From Lepus europaeus (lineage: Eukaryota; Chordata; Mammalia; Lagomorpha; Leporidae), in the NCBI RefSeq assembly GCF_033115175.1, contig NC_084842.1:31269549-31333548 (forward strand): DNA of 64,000 nucleotides. The letters are read 5' to 3'. The notes beneath the pieces are model-generated. The model was not told the origin of the DNA, did not search any database, and saw only the letters and a list, made by a program, of their open reading frames with translations. This document shows positions 22,695 to 34,860 of the stretch, piece by piece. The first letter of the stretch is position 1; the number at the start of each line of letters is the position of its first letter. The translations under genes were made by a program, and so were the position numbers.

Positions 22695-23016
22695 GGGCCA
22701 GTGCCGTGGCTCACTTGGTTAATCCTCCGCCTCAGCGCCAGCATCCCATATGGGCTCCGGTTTCTAGGCCCAGTTGCTCCTCTTTCAGTCTAGCTCTCTG
22801 CTGTGGCCCAGGGAGGCAGTGGAGGATGGCCCAAGTGCTTGGGCCCCTGCACCCGCATGGGAGACCAGGAAGAAGCACCTGGCTCCTGGCTTCAGATCGG
22901 CGCAGCTCTGGCCGTGGAGGCCATTTGGGGAGTGAACCAGAGGAGGGAGGACCTTTCTCTCTGTCTCTCTCTCACTGTCTATAACTCTACCTGTCAAATT
23001 AAAAAAAAAAAAAAAA
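22695..23016 (+). mobile_element. CSINE, plus
   Basis: GGGCCAGTGCCGTGGCTCAC head, 'cacccgcatgggagaccagg' core, CT tract and a long A-tail. It lies about 100 bases from the preceding minus copy, so the two form an inverted pair able to fold. Confidence 0.94.
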
Positions 23017-23052
23017 GATAACAAATGTAATATTAAAACATTTTTTCTTAAT

Positions 23053-23409
23053 TTTTAAAGTTTAATTTATTCATTCCAAAGGCAGAGAAACAAAGAAAGA
23101 AAGAGAACAAAGAAGAAGAGGAGGTGGAGGAGGAAGAAAATGGAGAGAGAGATTTTACATTCTCTGGTCCACTCCCCAAGTGGCCACAATGGCTGGGCCC
23201 AGCCAGGCCAAAGCCAGGAGCCAGGAAATTTCCCACAGTCTCCTGAATGGGTGCTGGGGCCCTAGTTCCTGGGCCATCCTCCACTGCCTTCCCAGACACA
23301 TAAGCGGGGAGCTGGATTGAAGTGGAACATCTGGGACTTGAACCGACGTCCATATGGGATGGCAGCACAGCAGGCAGAGGCCTAGTTCTCTATGCTACAG
23401 TGCCAGACC
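23053..23409 (-). mobile_element. Older CSINE, minus
   Basis: The reversed tail 'taaagtttaatttattcatt', then 'aaaggcagagaaacaaagaa', an A/G-rich tract, the core 'ctgaatgggtgctggggccc' and the end 'gctacagtgccagaccc'. It is more diverged than its two upstream neighbours. Confidence 0.85.
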
Positions 23410-24610
23410 CTATTAGCCTTTAAAAATACCAATTTCGTTGAATATGTGGGATGTTTTTAATGCCAAAATTACTAGCTTTCAGAAGAGGAGAAAATGGGGC
23501 CATATGAACAATTATGTGTTAACAAATTATCTTATTTAGAAGAAATGTACATGGTGGTGGTCACACATAACCTCTCAAAGACCACATTATGAAGAATAGA
23601 AAATCTGAACAGATGAATAATGAGAAAGGAGATGGAATCAATACAAAGCCTCCCATCAGGGAAAGAGGCACAGGGCCTAATCACTTCACTGCTGAATTCT
23701 ATTAAGCATTCAAAGAAGAGCTAATACTGGGCCTTCATAAATCCTTCCAAAATTTCAAAGAACTTATGAACTCTTTGTAAGATGGTAGTGATGCCGTAAT
23801 ACCACAGCCAGAGAAATATACCGTAAGTAAAAATAACTACCAATGTCCTTGATGAACATTGTAAAAGATATAGAAAAATTCAAAAAATACTATGCAAATG
23901 AATCACAATGCATTAAAAGAATCCTTCTCCATGATCAAATTGGATATATCCCTAGAATGCAATGACAGTTCATTATATGCAAATCAATAAATGTATACAC
24001 CACATTAACAGAATGAAGGACATAGGGCCATTTCATTAGATACAGAAAAATAATTTGACATGATCAACACTTTATATTCAAAATACTCTCAATAAGTTGA
24101 ATGAATGCAGCAAAAGCCATTTATGATAAGATTAAACACTATACTCAATGATGGAAAAATTTAAACTTGCAGTATAAGATCCAAAAAAAGACAAAGGTGC
24201 TCACTCTTACCATTGCTGTTTAACATAATATTATAAATCCTGATCAGAGAAATTAGGCAAGATGAAGAAGCAAAAGGAAATGCAGAATTGAAATGGTTTC
24301 CATTTGCTGACAGCTTGATTTTAAATATAGAACACTCTAAGAGTTCTATAAAATACTATAAGAACTAATAAATAAATGCAGGAAAGTTGCAGGATACATG
24401 ATCAATACAAAATCCTTAGTATTTCTATTCACTAACACTTTCTGAAAAATAAATCACTTACAAGAGCTACATTAAAAAAATCTTAGAAATAAATTTAACT
24501 AAGGAAGTAAAAGAGCAGTACACCCAAAACTGCAAAATTTTGATGAGATAAACTGATGAGGACACAAATGAAAAGGCATCTCATGTTTATGGATTGGAAG
24601 AATTGATTTC

Positions 24611-24868
24611 TTTTTAAAGATTTATTTTATTTATTTGAAAGACAGAGTTACAGAGAGAGGTAGAGACAGAGAGAGAGGTCTTCCATCTGTTGGTTCACTC
24701 CCCAATTGGCCACAGTGGCTGGAGTTGCGCTGATCCGAAGCCAGGAGCCAGGTGCTTCTTCCGGGTCTCCCATATGGGTGCAGGGGCCCAAGAACTTGGG
24801 CCATCTTCTACTGCTCTCCCAGACCATAGCAGAGAGCTGGATCAGAAGAGGAGCAGCTGGGACTAGTA
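24611..24868 (-). mobile_element. 5'-truncated CSINE nested in L1 relic
   Basis: The reversed tail 'taaagatttattttatttat', 'gaaagacagagttacagaga', and core 'ctcccatatgggtgcagggg'. It stops at 'gaggagcagctgggacta', so the tRNA-like head is missing. Confidence 0.88.
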
Positions 24869-24898
24869 CTACAGTAAAAACAGTACTACAGTAAAAAC
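24865..24898. repeat. Short tandem duplication beside CSINE
   Basis: AGTACTACAGTAAAAAC occurs twice in a row at the 5' edge of the truncated CSINE. It may be an insertion by-product or replication slippage. Confidence 0.7.
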
Positions 24899-26060
24899 AA
24901 ATGAATTAACCACTTGGAAACAAATACAGAGTCCAGAAATGATTATAAACACGTATATTCAATCAGTTGCCAACAAAGTTATCCAGAATATACAGTAGGA
25001 AAATCACAATTTCCTTAATAAATTGTGCTGGGAAAATGCAAAAGTTGGAACTGGATCGTTCCATCACACCATATATAAATATTAACTCAAAGTAGAGAAA
25101 ATAATAGACATAAGACTTGAAAATATAGTACTGCTAAGAGACAAAATAGGGCAAAATTTCATAACATTGGTCTGGTAAATGCTTCTTTGAGATTTTAATC
25201 CAAAGTCATTGGCAACAACAATAAGAACAACAAAAATCGGGGAAAAAATTTCATCAAAATGAAATTTCTTCACTGCAAATGAAACAAGAGAATGAAGAGA
25301 CAACCTAGAAACTGGGAGAAAATATTTGCAAGCTGTACATCTGATAAGGAATTAGTATCCGAACACTATAAGAAGTGCAACTCTGCAGAAAGAAAAAAAA
25401 AAAATAAGATGTGGAATGGACATAAATAGGCCTGTTTCAAGAGGAGTTCTACAATGGTATAAAGATATATGGGAAAAATGTTCAATATCACAAATCATTA
25501 GGGAAATACAAATTAATTTCACAATGATGCATTACCTCATATCTATCAGAACGACTATTGCCAAGAAGATGAAAGGTAAGTACTGATGAAGATGTAAAGA
25601 AAAGTGAGCCTCTATTCACTATTGGTGGGAATGTAAATTAGTACAGCCATTATGGAAAACTGGAGGGTCCTCAAAGGACTAAAAATAGAATTACCATTTG
25701 ATCTAGCAATTCCACTTTTGTGTAATTGCCCAAAAGGTTAATTTAGTATGTCAAAGAGTTGTTTGCACTTCCATGTTCATTAAAGCACTACTGATAATAG
25801 TCAACCTAAAAATGAATCAACAGATAAATAATAAAGAAAATGTGGTATGCATACACAATTGAGAACTATTCATTCTTAGAAAATAAAGAAATTTAATAAG
25901 TGCACTAACATGAATGGAATTGGAAAACCTAAGACAGGTAGGTGAACACAAACATTTCGTATCTTGAATATAAACAACTGCTCTTTGAGAAGCAGAAAGG
26001 AATGGTTAAGTTGTGATTTTGAAACAAAACACTAAATGAGTACAAAAATAATCAAATATG

Positions 26061-27440
26061 AGTTATATAGATAATAATAATAATAATGATCCAGGAGTGA
26101 CAAATCTTGACGGAATAAATAGGACTGATGATGGCTTTGTAGATTAGTGCCAAAAGGAGACATAGTGGGTGGTGCAGTCTGTTGCTAGGGGTATGATGAT
26201 CTGGGAAAACAATGAAAAACTAGGTGCACATCAAAACTCTGCCTCCAGGACCAGTAGTATACAGAATGTCAGAGAGAAAATAAATATCATTTATGGCAGC
26301 TGAAGGGATTGGTATTTGGAGAGAGATTTCCATTCCAGAAAGAAAATGAAGGCAAAGTTAGAGAGGGGGTTGGAAATACAAGGCACTGACTGTGATTTCA
26401 GGGGCATAATGAAAGCTTTTAGAATTTGGGAAATATTTTGAAACTTGGAAATTGTTATTAAAAAAAAAAAGTAGAATTAGGCATTGGTGAAGTCCCAGAA
26501 TTGGGGAATAATCAGTAGTCCTTGCATTACTTCAGTGAAATGATACACAAAAGACAAAGGCAATGGCAATAATCTCATTAGTTACTCAAATTTCAAGGCA
26601 TTTGATCCCTCCTAGGCTCAAAGCTAGGATTGTTTGGAGAAGGAGTTTACATTTGAAATAATGTAGACCTCCTGGGCTCAACATTCAACCCTGCAAATGG
26701 GAAAGTGGCAACTGTATGAGGGGAAATCCCTCACTCTTTGGCACACTCTTGGGTCTATTTCTCTCCCCTGTTGCTAAAGGCTGAGCGGATCCAAGGGAAA
26801 TGGTATACTTCCCTGGAGCATGCCAAATTCTGTGGCCTCTGCTTTATTTGAACCCCAGCTCTGAGGCAGGGAACTTGATACTTCCAAGAGTCTTTTTGTC
26901 CAATCTCTCTTTTACTCACCTTTTCCTGCCCATTTAGATAACAGTAGAGGAAGGTTTTGCTGAATGAAATAATTGACAAAGCATTACTTCATAATTTCTA
27001 TATTGAGAAGACTTTGTGTAAGAGTGGGTCGAGAGGATTATTAGAATTTTTTTTTTTTCCTATTGGTTTGTAAAGGTCAGAACAATCAATTTGCATAAGC
27101 TGGGGGCTTGCAGCAGCAGCCATCCAAAAGCATATGGAAGAATTAAATTTCTAAGGAAAGCAGCAACATCACAGGCATTGTTTCAGGCTGCCACAAGGGG
27201 GCTGTGGACTATTATCAATGAAACAAAAGGACACCAGAGTGCAGGGGCTATGCAACTGGGCCCAGTGGTAATGAATGATGCATGATGACCCAACCTTAAG
27301 AGGCTTTTAGAGGGATTAAATGAGAAAAATCCTGGGAGAAGATCAGACCATTTAAATAAGAAGTGCTAAGCTTTTAGATATGTTAATTGTTGACAATGTG
27401 AAACGCACACTCAGCTTAGTGTCTAATCAATAAAAGTAAA
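26061..27440. other. Unclassified DNA
   Basis: GC content is slightly higher than in neighbouring gaps. A small TAA repeat lies near 26074-26087 and A or T runs at 26459 and 27049. I could not assign it to a gene or a repeat family. Short frames on both strands lack recognisable domains. Confidence 0.45.
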
Positions 27441-27735
27441 GGTGAGTGTTTGGTTCAGTGGTTGAGATACTGCTTAGGGTGTCGCATCCCTTATCAGAGT
27501 GCCTGAGTTTGAGCCCTGCTTCTACTCCCTTATTCAAGCTTCCTGCTAATGTGTATCCTGGGAGGTAACAGATGTATCAGGTACTCGGTTTTTCCTGCCG
27601 CTCATATAGGATTGACCTCCCAGCTCTTGGCTTGGCCTGGTGCAATTATGACAACTGCAGGTTTCTGAAGGCTGAACCAACAAAGGAAAATCCTTTCTGT
27701 CTTTCAAATTAATTAATTAATTAAATTCTTTAAAA
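27441..27735 (+). mobile_element. Divergent CSINE
   Basis: Head-like 'gtttggttcagtggttgaga', 'gtgtcgcatcccttatcaga', 'cttcctgctaatgtgtatcc', and a short 'tcctttctgtctttcaaatt' then a (AATT)n tail. It is one of the oldest-looking CSINE copies here. Confidence 0.75.
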
Positions 27736-28067
27736 GTTGAGATGCTTAAAAATTTACAAAAAAATTAAAAAAAAATATTAACTGCAAGAGAGAGAGAGAG
27801 AAACTAATTGTTCTGGACTACAATCCAATTGAAAACTTTAAACTCTAACATGTTAATAGGAACTAATGAGCTGCTTCTTTATAATGACACACGTATTAAA
27901 CTATACCTAATATTGAAATTAGTAAGATCATATCCTCATTAGCCATTGTTACTAACTAATGTTTTGGAAAATCTTAATATCTGCAAATAAGAGCTACCTT
28001 TCTAGAATTATTTCCCTCTTTGCAGTAGTACTAATCCTCTCTTCTTTTTTCTATGATTTGTATAATA

Positions 28068-28395
28068 GGCCCAGCGCCATGGCTCAATTGGTTAATGTCC
28101 GTGGTGCCGGTGTCCCATGTGGGCGCTGGGTTCCAGTCCCAGTTGCTCCTCTTTCAGTCCAGCTCTCTGCTGTGGCCCAGGAGGGCAGTGGAGGATGGCC
28201 CAGGTGCTTGGGCCCCTGCACCCACATGGGAGACCAGGAAGAAGCACCTGGCTCCTGGCTTCATTTCGGCGTAGCGCCAGCCGAGACAGCCATTTGAGGA
28301 GTGAACCAATGGAAGGAAGACCTTTCTCTCTTCTCTCTCTCTCACTGTCTATAACTCTACATGTCAAATTAAAAAAAAAATAAATAAATAAAAAT
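28068..28395 (+). mobile_element. CSINE with TSD
   Basis: GGCCCAGCGCCATGGCTCAA head, 'gtgctctgctgtggccc'-type body, 'cccacatgggagaccaggaa', CT tract, and tail AAAAAAAAAATAAATAAATA. GATTTGTATAATA (28055-28067) and GATTAATATAATA (28396-28408) form the TSD. Confidence 0.95.
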
Positions 28396-28408
28396 GATTA
28401 ATATAATA

Positions 28409-29009
28409 GGTGTATGCCATGTATTCCCTTACTATACCCAATTTATGAATTTGGGTCATCTATTCTGACAAACAAGAATAAATAACAGAAAATCTGTGCA
28501 TTTAAGGAAACAACCAGAAATTTTCTCAACTAACTTGAATAATAAATTATCTAGGCAGTAATGATAAGCAGAATCAAATATGTAAATGTGCAATAGCCTA
28601 GAAATTTATTTAGTTATTCATGTTCAGGGGGCAGGGCATTTCCTCTTGATCTTTCAAGAATCCAAGCTTCTTCATGTTATGAATCCATCACATGACCATA
28701 TCTAACTAACTGCAAGGAGATACGAGTTGTGTAGCTACTAGCTTGGCAGTCAGTTCCAAGGCCCTATTCTTTTTAATATAAGACATGAAAAGAAATTTGG
28801 TGTACCAATTAGTCAGAATCATTCTTCCAGCTCTCAAAATTCTGATTAATCCTATTCTGACACATTGAACACATTTGCTCCCTTTCACAAGGACATAATC
28901 CAAAAGTCCTAACTAGTCATTTCAGTCATCTTAAAGTCCTGCGCCTCTGAATGATGCCTAACTTCTCCACTGACCCCGGAAATAACTCCTCATGGTCTTG
29001 CCACTTAAT
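28409..29009. other. No gene recognised
   Basis: Unclassified AT-rich spacer between two CSINEs. Confidence 0.5.
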
Positions 29010-29020
29010 AACTAAACATG

Positions 29021-29292
29021 CGGCCGGCTCCATGGCTCACTTGGCTAATCCTCCACCTGCGGCACTGGCACACCAGGTTCTAGTCCCGGTCGGGGTGCCA
29101 GATTCTGTCCCGGTTGCTCCTCTTCCAGTCCAGCTCTCTGCTGTGGCCAGGGAGTGCAGTGGAGGATGGCCCAGGTGCTTGGGCCCTGCACCCAAATGGG
29201 AGACCAGGAGGAAGCACCTGGCTCCTGGCTTCGGATAGGTGCAGCTCCGGCCGTTGTGGCCACTTGAGGGGTGAACCAATGGAAAAGGAAGA

Positions 29293-29324
<32 letters not shown>

Positions 29325-29359
29325 ACTGTCTAACTCTGCCTGTCAAAAAAAAAAAAAAA
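29021..29359 (+). mobile_element. CSINE, young type, with TSD
   Basis: CGGCCGGCTCCATGGCTCAC head, 'agtcccggtcggggtgccag', CT tract of about 35 bases and an A-tail. AACTAAACATG (29010-29020) and AACTAAATATG (29360-29370) flank it. Confidence 0.96.
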
Positions 29360-29370
29360 AACTAAATATG

Positions 29371-30617
29371 TAAAATAATTGACAAAATACACATTGCCTG
29401 TTGGCACAATGTTTATTAGGATAATCTTACGGAAGGAGAAACAGCAGATGTCCAGGTCTCCTGCTACATACAATTAGTTTATCCTGACTCACTGAACAGG
29501 GACCCAATGGGGAGAGACATCAGGCTCTGGGAGAGAGAGAAACTTCTTAATTTATGAGAGTGAGGAAACAATGCTCTATTTCCTGTTGTTATAGGGGCAT
29601 ACGATTCAAAAGCATTATAATATAGCGAATACTTGGTGCCAGCAAAATTTTGCTAGCTTATTCATGCAAGGAAGAGTGTATTATCACCTCCTGAAGTAAT
29701 CGGAAACTTTTTGTTGTAGATGTTTTACAAGATAAGTCAGTGGCTTGATATTCTCCCTTAAACATCCTTAAAAAAAGACATTTTTAAACAGACATGCAAA
29801 AATTATATTTATTTATGGAATACCATGTGGTGTTTTTATATGTTTACATTTTATAATGACCAATCAAGGTAAATATATTGATCTCTTCAAACATTTAAGA
29901 TTTCTTTATGTCAAAACATTAAATTAAGCTTCTAGTTTCTGTAAAAAAATAGATGTATAAAGTGCACTGATGTTATAGTCATCATACTGTGCAACAAAAT
30001 CCCAAAACATAGCAGTCCTAATTTTTAGTTTTTTGAGCCCCCCCCAGAATGGTTTTCCACAACAATGACACTAGTTTATTTTCTAATTTATGTTTAAAAG
30101 TCCTCTTCTCTCCACATTCTTAGCATTACTAGTTTGTCTCAACATTCTTATAGTTTGAGAGCATAGCTCCTCCAGTGGTATGATCACCAGGCTGTAGTCC
30201 CAGCTGGGTGATTTCAGCCTACACTGTCTGGTTGACAGGTGACCTAATTTACCACATCAGGACCATACTAGATTTGGTGGTTTTAAGAATTGGACTACAG
30301 TTAATTGTACAAAATGTACATTTTACAAGAGACCACTCTGAGTGAAATCTGTGATTTGTTAATTCTTAAGGCAACATTATGTTAAATATCACACAATAAC
30401 CTGCAGAAAATGTGGAAATTTATACAACAGATATGAGAAAGTAAAAGTTTTTCTATTTTAAGTCTTTGTTTTGGATTTGAGCTTCTGTTGGGAATTTCAA
30501 TGGAAGACACTGATAAGAATTTTAATTAATATCTATGATATAATTTTATAGAAGGATATATAAGCTCGAACTTAAGGGAAGTTTTAACGGTTGGAAAATC
30601 CACAGCATTAAATACTT
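29371..30617. other. AT-rich DNA, nothing recognised
   Basis: About 1.2 kb with no coding frame. Only homopolymers are noted, for example a C run at 30040-30045. Confidence 0.5.
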
Positions 30618-31019
30618 TTTAATTTTTTATTTATTTGAAAGTTTATTTATATATATATAAACTCTACCTTTCAAATATATATATATATTATGTACATATA
30701 TATATATTATGTACATATATATAAATATATACAGAGAAATACAGATAGACACACAGAGAAAATTTTCTATCTGCTGGTTTAGCCCCAGATGAGTGCAAAG
30801 GCTGGGGCTGGGTCAGGCTGAAGCCAGGAGCTTGGAACTCCATCATGGTACCCCATGTTGGTGGCAAGAGTCAAAGTACTTGGGCCATCTTCTGCTACTT
30901 TCCCAGGTGCATTAGCAGGGAGTTGGATCAGAATTAGAGCAGCTGGGAAACAAAGAAGTATTTTATAGGATGCTGGTGTTATAGTCAGTGGCTTAACCCT
31001 CTGTGCCACAATGCCAGCC
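30618..31019 (-). mobile_element. Old CSINE with TA expansion
   Basis: The reversed tail 'taattttttatttatttgaa' is followed by TA-rich repeats (about 30640-30730), 'acagagaaatacagatagac', 'ctgctggtttagccccag', 'ttggtggcaagagtcaaagt' and the end 'gccacaatgccagccc'. The pyrimidine tract of the SINE seems to have been replaced or enlarged by (TA)n with a repeated TATATTATGTACATATAT unit. Confidence 0.8.
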
Positions 31020-31477
31020 CAAATATACTAAGACTCGAGATAACTTAATGCAAATAAATATTTCTTAAAAACAGCTGTTTTGAAATAAGGCTAAAGGAGA
31101 CAATATTGGTCACATTGGAGATAAGAATTATCTAACTATGAATAAACCTACTTTTCATAAATAGTGACTAGTATCTAAAGAGAAATTGCTTTGTATAATA
31201 AGAATACATATGCAAGAACAAATTCAATAGTGTTATCAAAAAAGAGCACATTTATAAGGTTACATTTGCTGTTATTTCATACAAGTATATGTTTAACATA
31301 AACAGGGATTTTTTGCTTCTTTTTGTGTGCATCTGAAAATAATAGTTCTTTCAACTGATGAAAGAAAGTCTACTTTTTTCTATCATTTTACCAAGAAAAG
31401 TATCAGAAGCCTTGTCTTATTTATGTGTATAAATTCTCCTTTATTTTATGAAAACTACATAATTGCCAATGAAAAGG
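31020..31477. other. No gene recognised
   Basis: AT-rich spacer before the MaLR remnant. Confidence 0.5.
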
Positions 31478-31855
31478 TATTTGCATAGGACTGAATGGAT
31501 ATATGCTCCCATACTGATATGTCAATGTTCTCTCAAGATGATTATAATGGAGATGGTTCCTTGAGATGTGACTTTTGTCTTGAAGATGGAGCTCTCAAAA
31601 ATGGAATTAGCATCCTTATAAAGAGATCCCCTAGAGATCCTTCAGCCTTTTCTGTGACATGAGATTATAGTAAGAAGGTAGCTATCCATGTATGGCCAGG
31701 AAGTAGGGCTTCATGTGACATGTTATAAGCCAATGTATTAATCTTGGACTCCTGAGCCTCTAGAACAATGAGTAATAAACTTTTATTGTTTTTGAGCCAG
31801 CTAATCCATTGTAATTTATAATATCAGTATTAGTGGATTAAGAGAGAAAATTGAT
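31478..31855 (+). mobile_element. MaLR (MLT1-like) LTR, 5' copy
   Basis: It follows the MLT1-type LTR layout: 'aggactgaatggatatatgc', 'gatgtgacttttgtcttgaa' in place of the usual GGAGGTGGGGCC block, 'aaaaatggaattagcatcct' with 'tataaagaga', 'atcttggactcctgagcctc' then AGAACAATGAGTAATAAAC, and an ending near 31850. It carries the LTR poly(A) signal AATAAA. It codes for nothing. Confidence 0.75.
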
Positions 31856-33146
31856 ACTAACCTGTGAAGGCTCTGCTATAAAAATACCTAAAAGTGTGGA
31901 AGTGGTTTTAGAAAAGGAGAGAGGTTGAGCTATAAGATATATTATAGAAAGATTTCATATTCCAGGAATGGACAATTAAAGGTGATGCTGGTGAGTGACC
32001 AAATGGAAATAGGAGAGCTGTAGAAAAAACTTCAATATACTTAGAAAATACCAATATAACCCCAAATGGAATGTTGGTAGAGACATGGATAGTAAATGCC
32101 AGAATGCTGAGAGCTGAGACAGAAAAGAACAGGAAGCTGGAAGCAAGCTATGTAATGTGGTGTATAGTATAGTGGTAACAAACTTGGCTAAATTGTTCTT
32201 GTATTCTGGTGTTTTGCAAAAGGTAGAGGCTGGGAGGTGTCATGGAATATTTGGTTGAGGAAATTTTTAGGTAATATTTTGCTGGCGTGGATTGGCTCTC
32301 TTGACTGTTTATGGCAAAATGTGCAAACAGAAGTGGCTTAAAGATAGACTTGTTTATCAGAATGGAGGCAGAACTTAAAATATTTGGAATATTTCCAGCC
32401 TATCCATATTAAAAAGAATGAGAGAGCTACACAAATGATATGGCCGAACAGCCACCTGATACTGCTCAACTTTCAGTGGCAACGAAGCTATGCGCGGACA
32501 GCCACAGGTCATGTGGACTGAAGTAGTTGCCCCTCGGGTGTTGTAGGAATTTCCCAACATATGCTTGTTATATTGTGCTATCTCTGCCAACTCAGAGAGT
32601 CCAAGAGCTGTGGAAAGGTGGCTACCTCCAGAAAGATTTCTAAGGATAAAGCTGCTCTCAGAGATGCAAAACTCCACAGAGGTGTTCACACCTCATAGAA
32701 CCTCTTGTGGGACAATGCCCAGCAAGACCATGGGCAGAGTTGCCCTAAAGAGCCAAGACAGAGCCAGAAACATGTGATTCTGGATGAGAAGAGCGACACC
32801 ACATAACTCTAACTGGTGAGAGCTACAGTGTGGACTGTGCCCAGCAAAGCCATGGGAGTGAGGCCACCTAATGCCACGAAGGCAGAATGCTGGAAGCTTT
32901 GGGAACCTATCCTGTACCTGGAAGAAACATTTAAAAAAAACCGATATTATTTTTATTTATTTGGAAAGTAGAGTCAGAGCCAGATACACAGAGAGAAGCA
33001 GACCTTCCTGCAGCACCTGGCTTGGACCAAAGTGAAGCCATGAGTCCAGAATTCAATCCAGGTCTTTTGTTTTTGATTTGACTTCTGGGGCTCCTGTATG
33101 TTATATATAATGAGTACATCGATTCAGATGATTCAGGAATGGAATG
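31856..33146 (+). mobile_element. MaLR internal region (non-coding relic)
   Basis: Sequence between two same-strand LTRs. It resembles MaLR internal DNA: 'gtgtggaagtggttttagaa', 'agtggcttaaagatagactt', 'ggacaatgcccagcaagacc' with the repeated variant 'gtgcccagcaaagccatggg', and 'agagttgccctaaagagcc'. No open gag- or pol-like frame is present. About 32939-33064 is a CSINE fragment. Confidence 0.65.
32939..33064 (-). mobile_element. CSINE fragment inside MaLR relic
   Basis: The reversed tail 'attatttttatttatttgga', 'agtagagtcagagccagata', 'cagagagaagcagaccttcc', then 'gcacctggcttggaccaaag'. It is short and broken. Confidence 0.65.
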
Positions 33147-33532
33147 CCAAGGACTGAATGTACACATTCCTTGAAATTCCAATATTGAAGTCCCAACTGC
33201 CCACATGATGATATTAGAAGGTAGAATTTAAGAGGTGATTAGTTATGACCCTTTGGCCTCATGAAGGGACATTAGTGCCTTTATGAAAGAGACTCTAGAG
33301 AAATCCTCCGGGCCTTGCATTATGAGAATATACAGAAAAAAGATGGTCATGCTCTTGAACACCCAGATGAATCAAGGAATGGGTACTCACAAGATATATA
33401 ATTTGCTGTTCTCTTGCTCTTGGACTTCTTAGCCTCTTAACCTGTTAAAAATAAATGTCTGCTGTTTATAAGTTTTCCAGCTATGGTGGTTTGTTATAAC
33501 AGCCCAAACACACTAAGACTTAGAAAGGTTTT
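33147..33532 (+). mobile_element. MaLR (MLT1-like) LTR, 3' copy
   Basis: 'aggactgaatgtacacattc' opens it, as in the 5' copy. Then come 'taagaggtgattagttatga', 'ggacattagtgcctttatga', 'ctcttggacttcttagcctc', 'aataaatgtctgctgtttat' and 'gtttgttataacagcccaaa', 'cacactaagact'. It is the clearest MaLR LTR in the window. Confidence 0.85.
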
Positions 33533-34851
33533 GAAAGCATGACTTAAGAAAATTCACATGCTGTGAGCGGCTAGCTGAATTTTCTTGCCAATTTATTCTA
33601 TAGATCAAATCATTAATTTGGTAGGCAGAGCTCTGAAAGCCTGAGCTATTTTAAAATAATTTGAGAAACACTGATTGGCTAATGTTGGAGCAGGTGCATA
33701 GATTTTCCTTCTCTTACTTATAATACTAATTGATGTTTGGTATTATCCAATTATACCAATCATATTTAGTTGAATACTTAATAGATTTTTGTGTACCTCC
33801 AAATTTATATTTTATGTTGTTTTTATTACTATGTGCTGCATTTTATTTATTGTATTTTACTGTTTTCATTGATTAGATAGGCTTTCCTTCATCATATAGG
33901 TTTGGTAATAAAAACAAAACTAAACAGGCTATGGGATTGAGCTATAAACTGATAGGTGCCTGAGGGATGTGACACACAATTGGAGTGCAGTGTGCTCTTG
34001 GCCTTTAATTTTTATGAGATTGCCCCTGTTCAGGGGTTAAGTCACTAAGATCTGGCACTAAAGAAGATTGGTGATATTAAGAATAAAAGATCTTACAGGG
34101 AAGAAAAAGTCTGCTTCAGTTATAGAAGTATTAGAAATGTAAGTTTCATTTAAGAATGAAATGAACATGCATTCCCTGAGTTTTCTGATTTTATAATAAT
34201 AACTAGTTTTGATTATGATGATTTAATATAACACGGGCCATACCACAAGCATATGTATTTGAGGGTTTTTTAAATCAGTTTTTATTTATTTGATTTAATG
34301 TTCAGCAATGTCAATTGTGAAATTTTGATGCCATCGCTAATCAAAGTCTTGCAGAAGTTTGAATGAAGCCATATGAGTCAAAACTTAGATTTGATTATCA
34401 TGAAAGTCTTTTAGAGATGGATTGAATTCTGTTTATGGTTGCTTTTCATTGAGTTTGAAATAATTATTGGCCTTCACTAGGAATGTCTAAGTCTTCCCTT
34501 AAATGTTTGTCTTGCTACCATTTACATGTTTGTGTTTCAGATATGCGAATAGAGATATCTAGTATGGAGCTGCTGAGACCTGACCTGAGTCCTGCAGCAG
34601 AATTACCACAAACCATATGCATGCATTCTCCAATAATGTCCAGACTCCAGCCAGTCCACTGTGGAACTGGTTCACTTAGATGACTGTTTTTCTACATGAA
34701 TATAATGAGAAGACCAAGCTTAGTACTTTATGTTATTGAGAGGTTGATATAATCTAGACTGGATGGGGAGAGTACATTAATAAAAAAGATAAAATTTTCC
34801 TTGCAGGTATGTAAAAACTCATTGTTGGGTGATGCTCATGGCAAGGGCAAA
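33533..34851. other. AT-rich DNA; one exon-like motif
   Basis: No repeat recognised. A plausible 3' splice site (TACATGTTTGTGTTTCAG, ending at about 34539) precedes an open stretch on plus that ends with TAG at about 34679-34681. I see no matching exon or homology, so I do not call a gene. Confidence 0.35.
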
Positions 34852-34860
34852 AGGATCGGC

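Larger units (their letters stand above)
23430..26060 (+). mobile_element. Old L1 relic (ORF2 and 3'UTR), plus
   Basis: The order follows the reverse-transcriptase part of L1 ORF2. Landmarks are 'ccatgatcaaattggatata' (DQIGYI-like), 'ctagaatgcaatgacagttc', 'gggccatttcattagataca', and later 'actgggagaaaatatttgca' and 'gaacactataagaagtgcaa'. 'attggtgggaatgtaaatta' and 'cattatggaaaactggaggg' follow, then the L1 tail region around 25930. Many stops and indels leave no open ORF2. A CSINE sits inside at about 24611-24868. Confidence 0.8.

Noticed and set aside
34483..34683. Exon-like stretch after a good 3' splice site motif
   Set aside because: A single acceptor motif with a short frame is common by chance. 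There is no partner exon, promoter or recognised protein.
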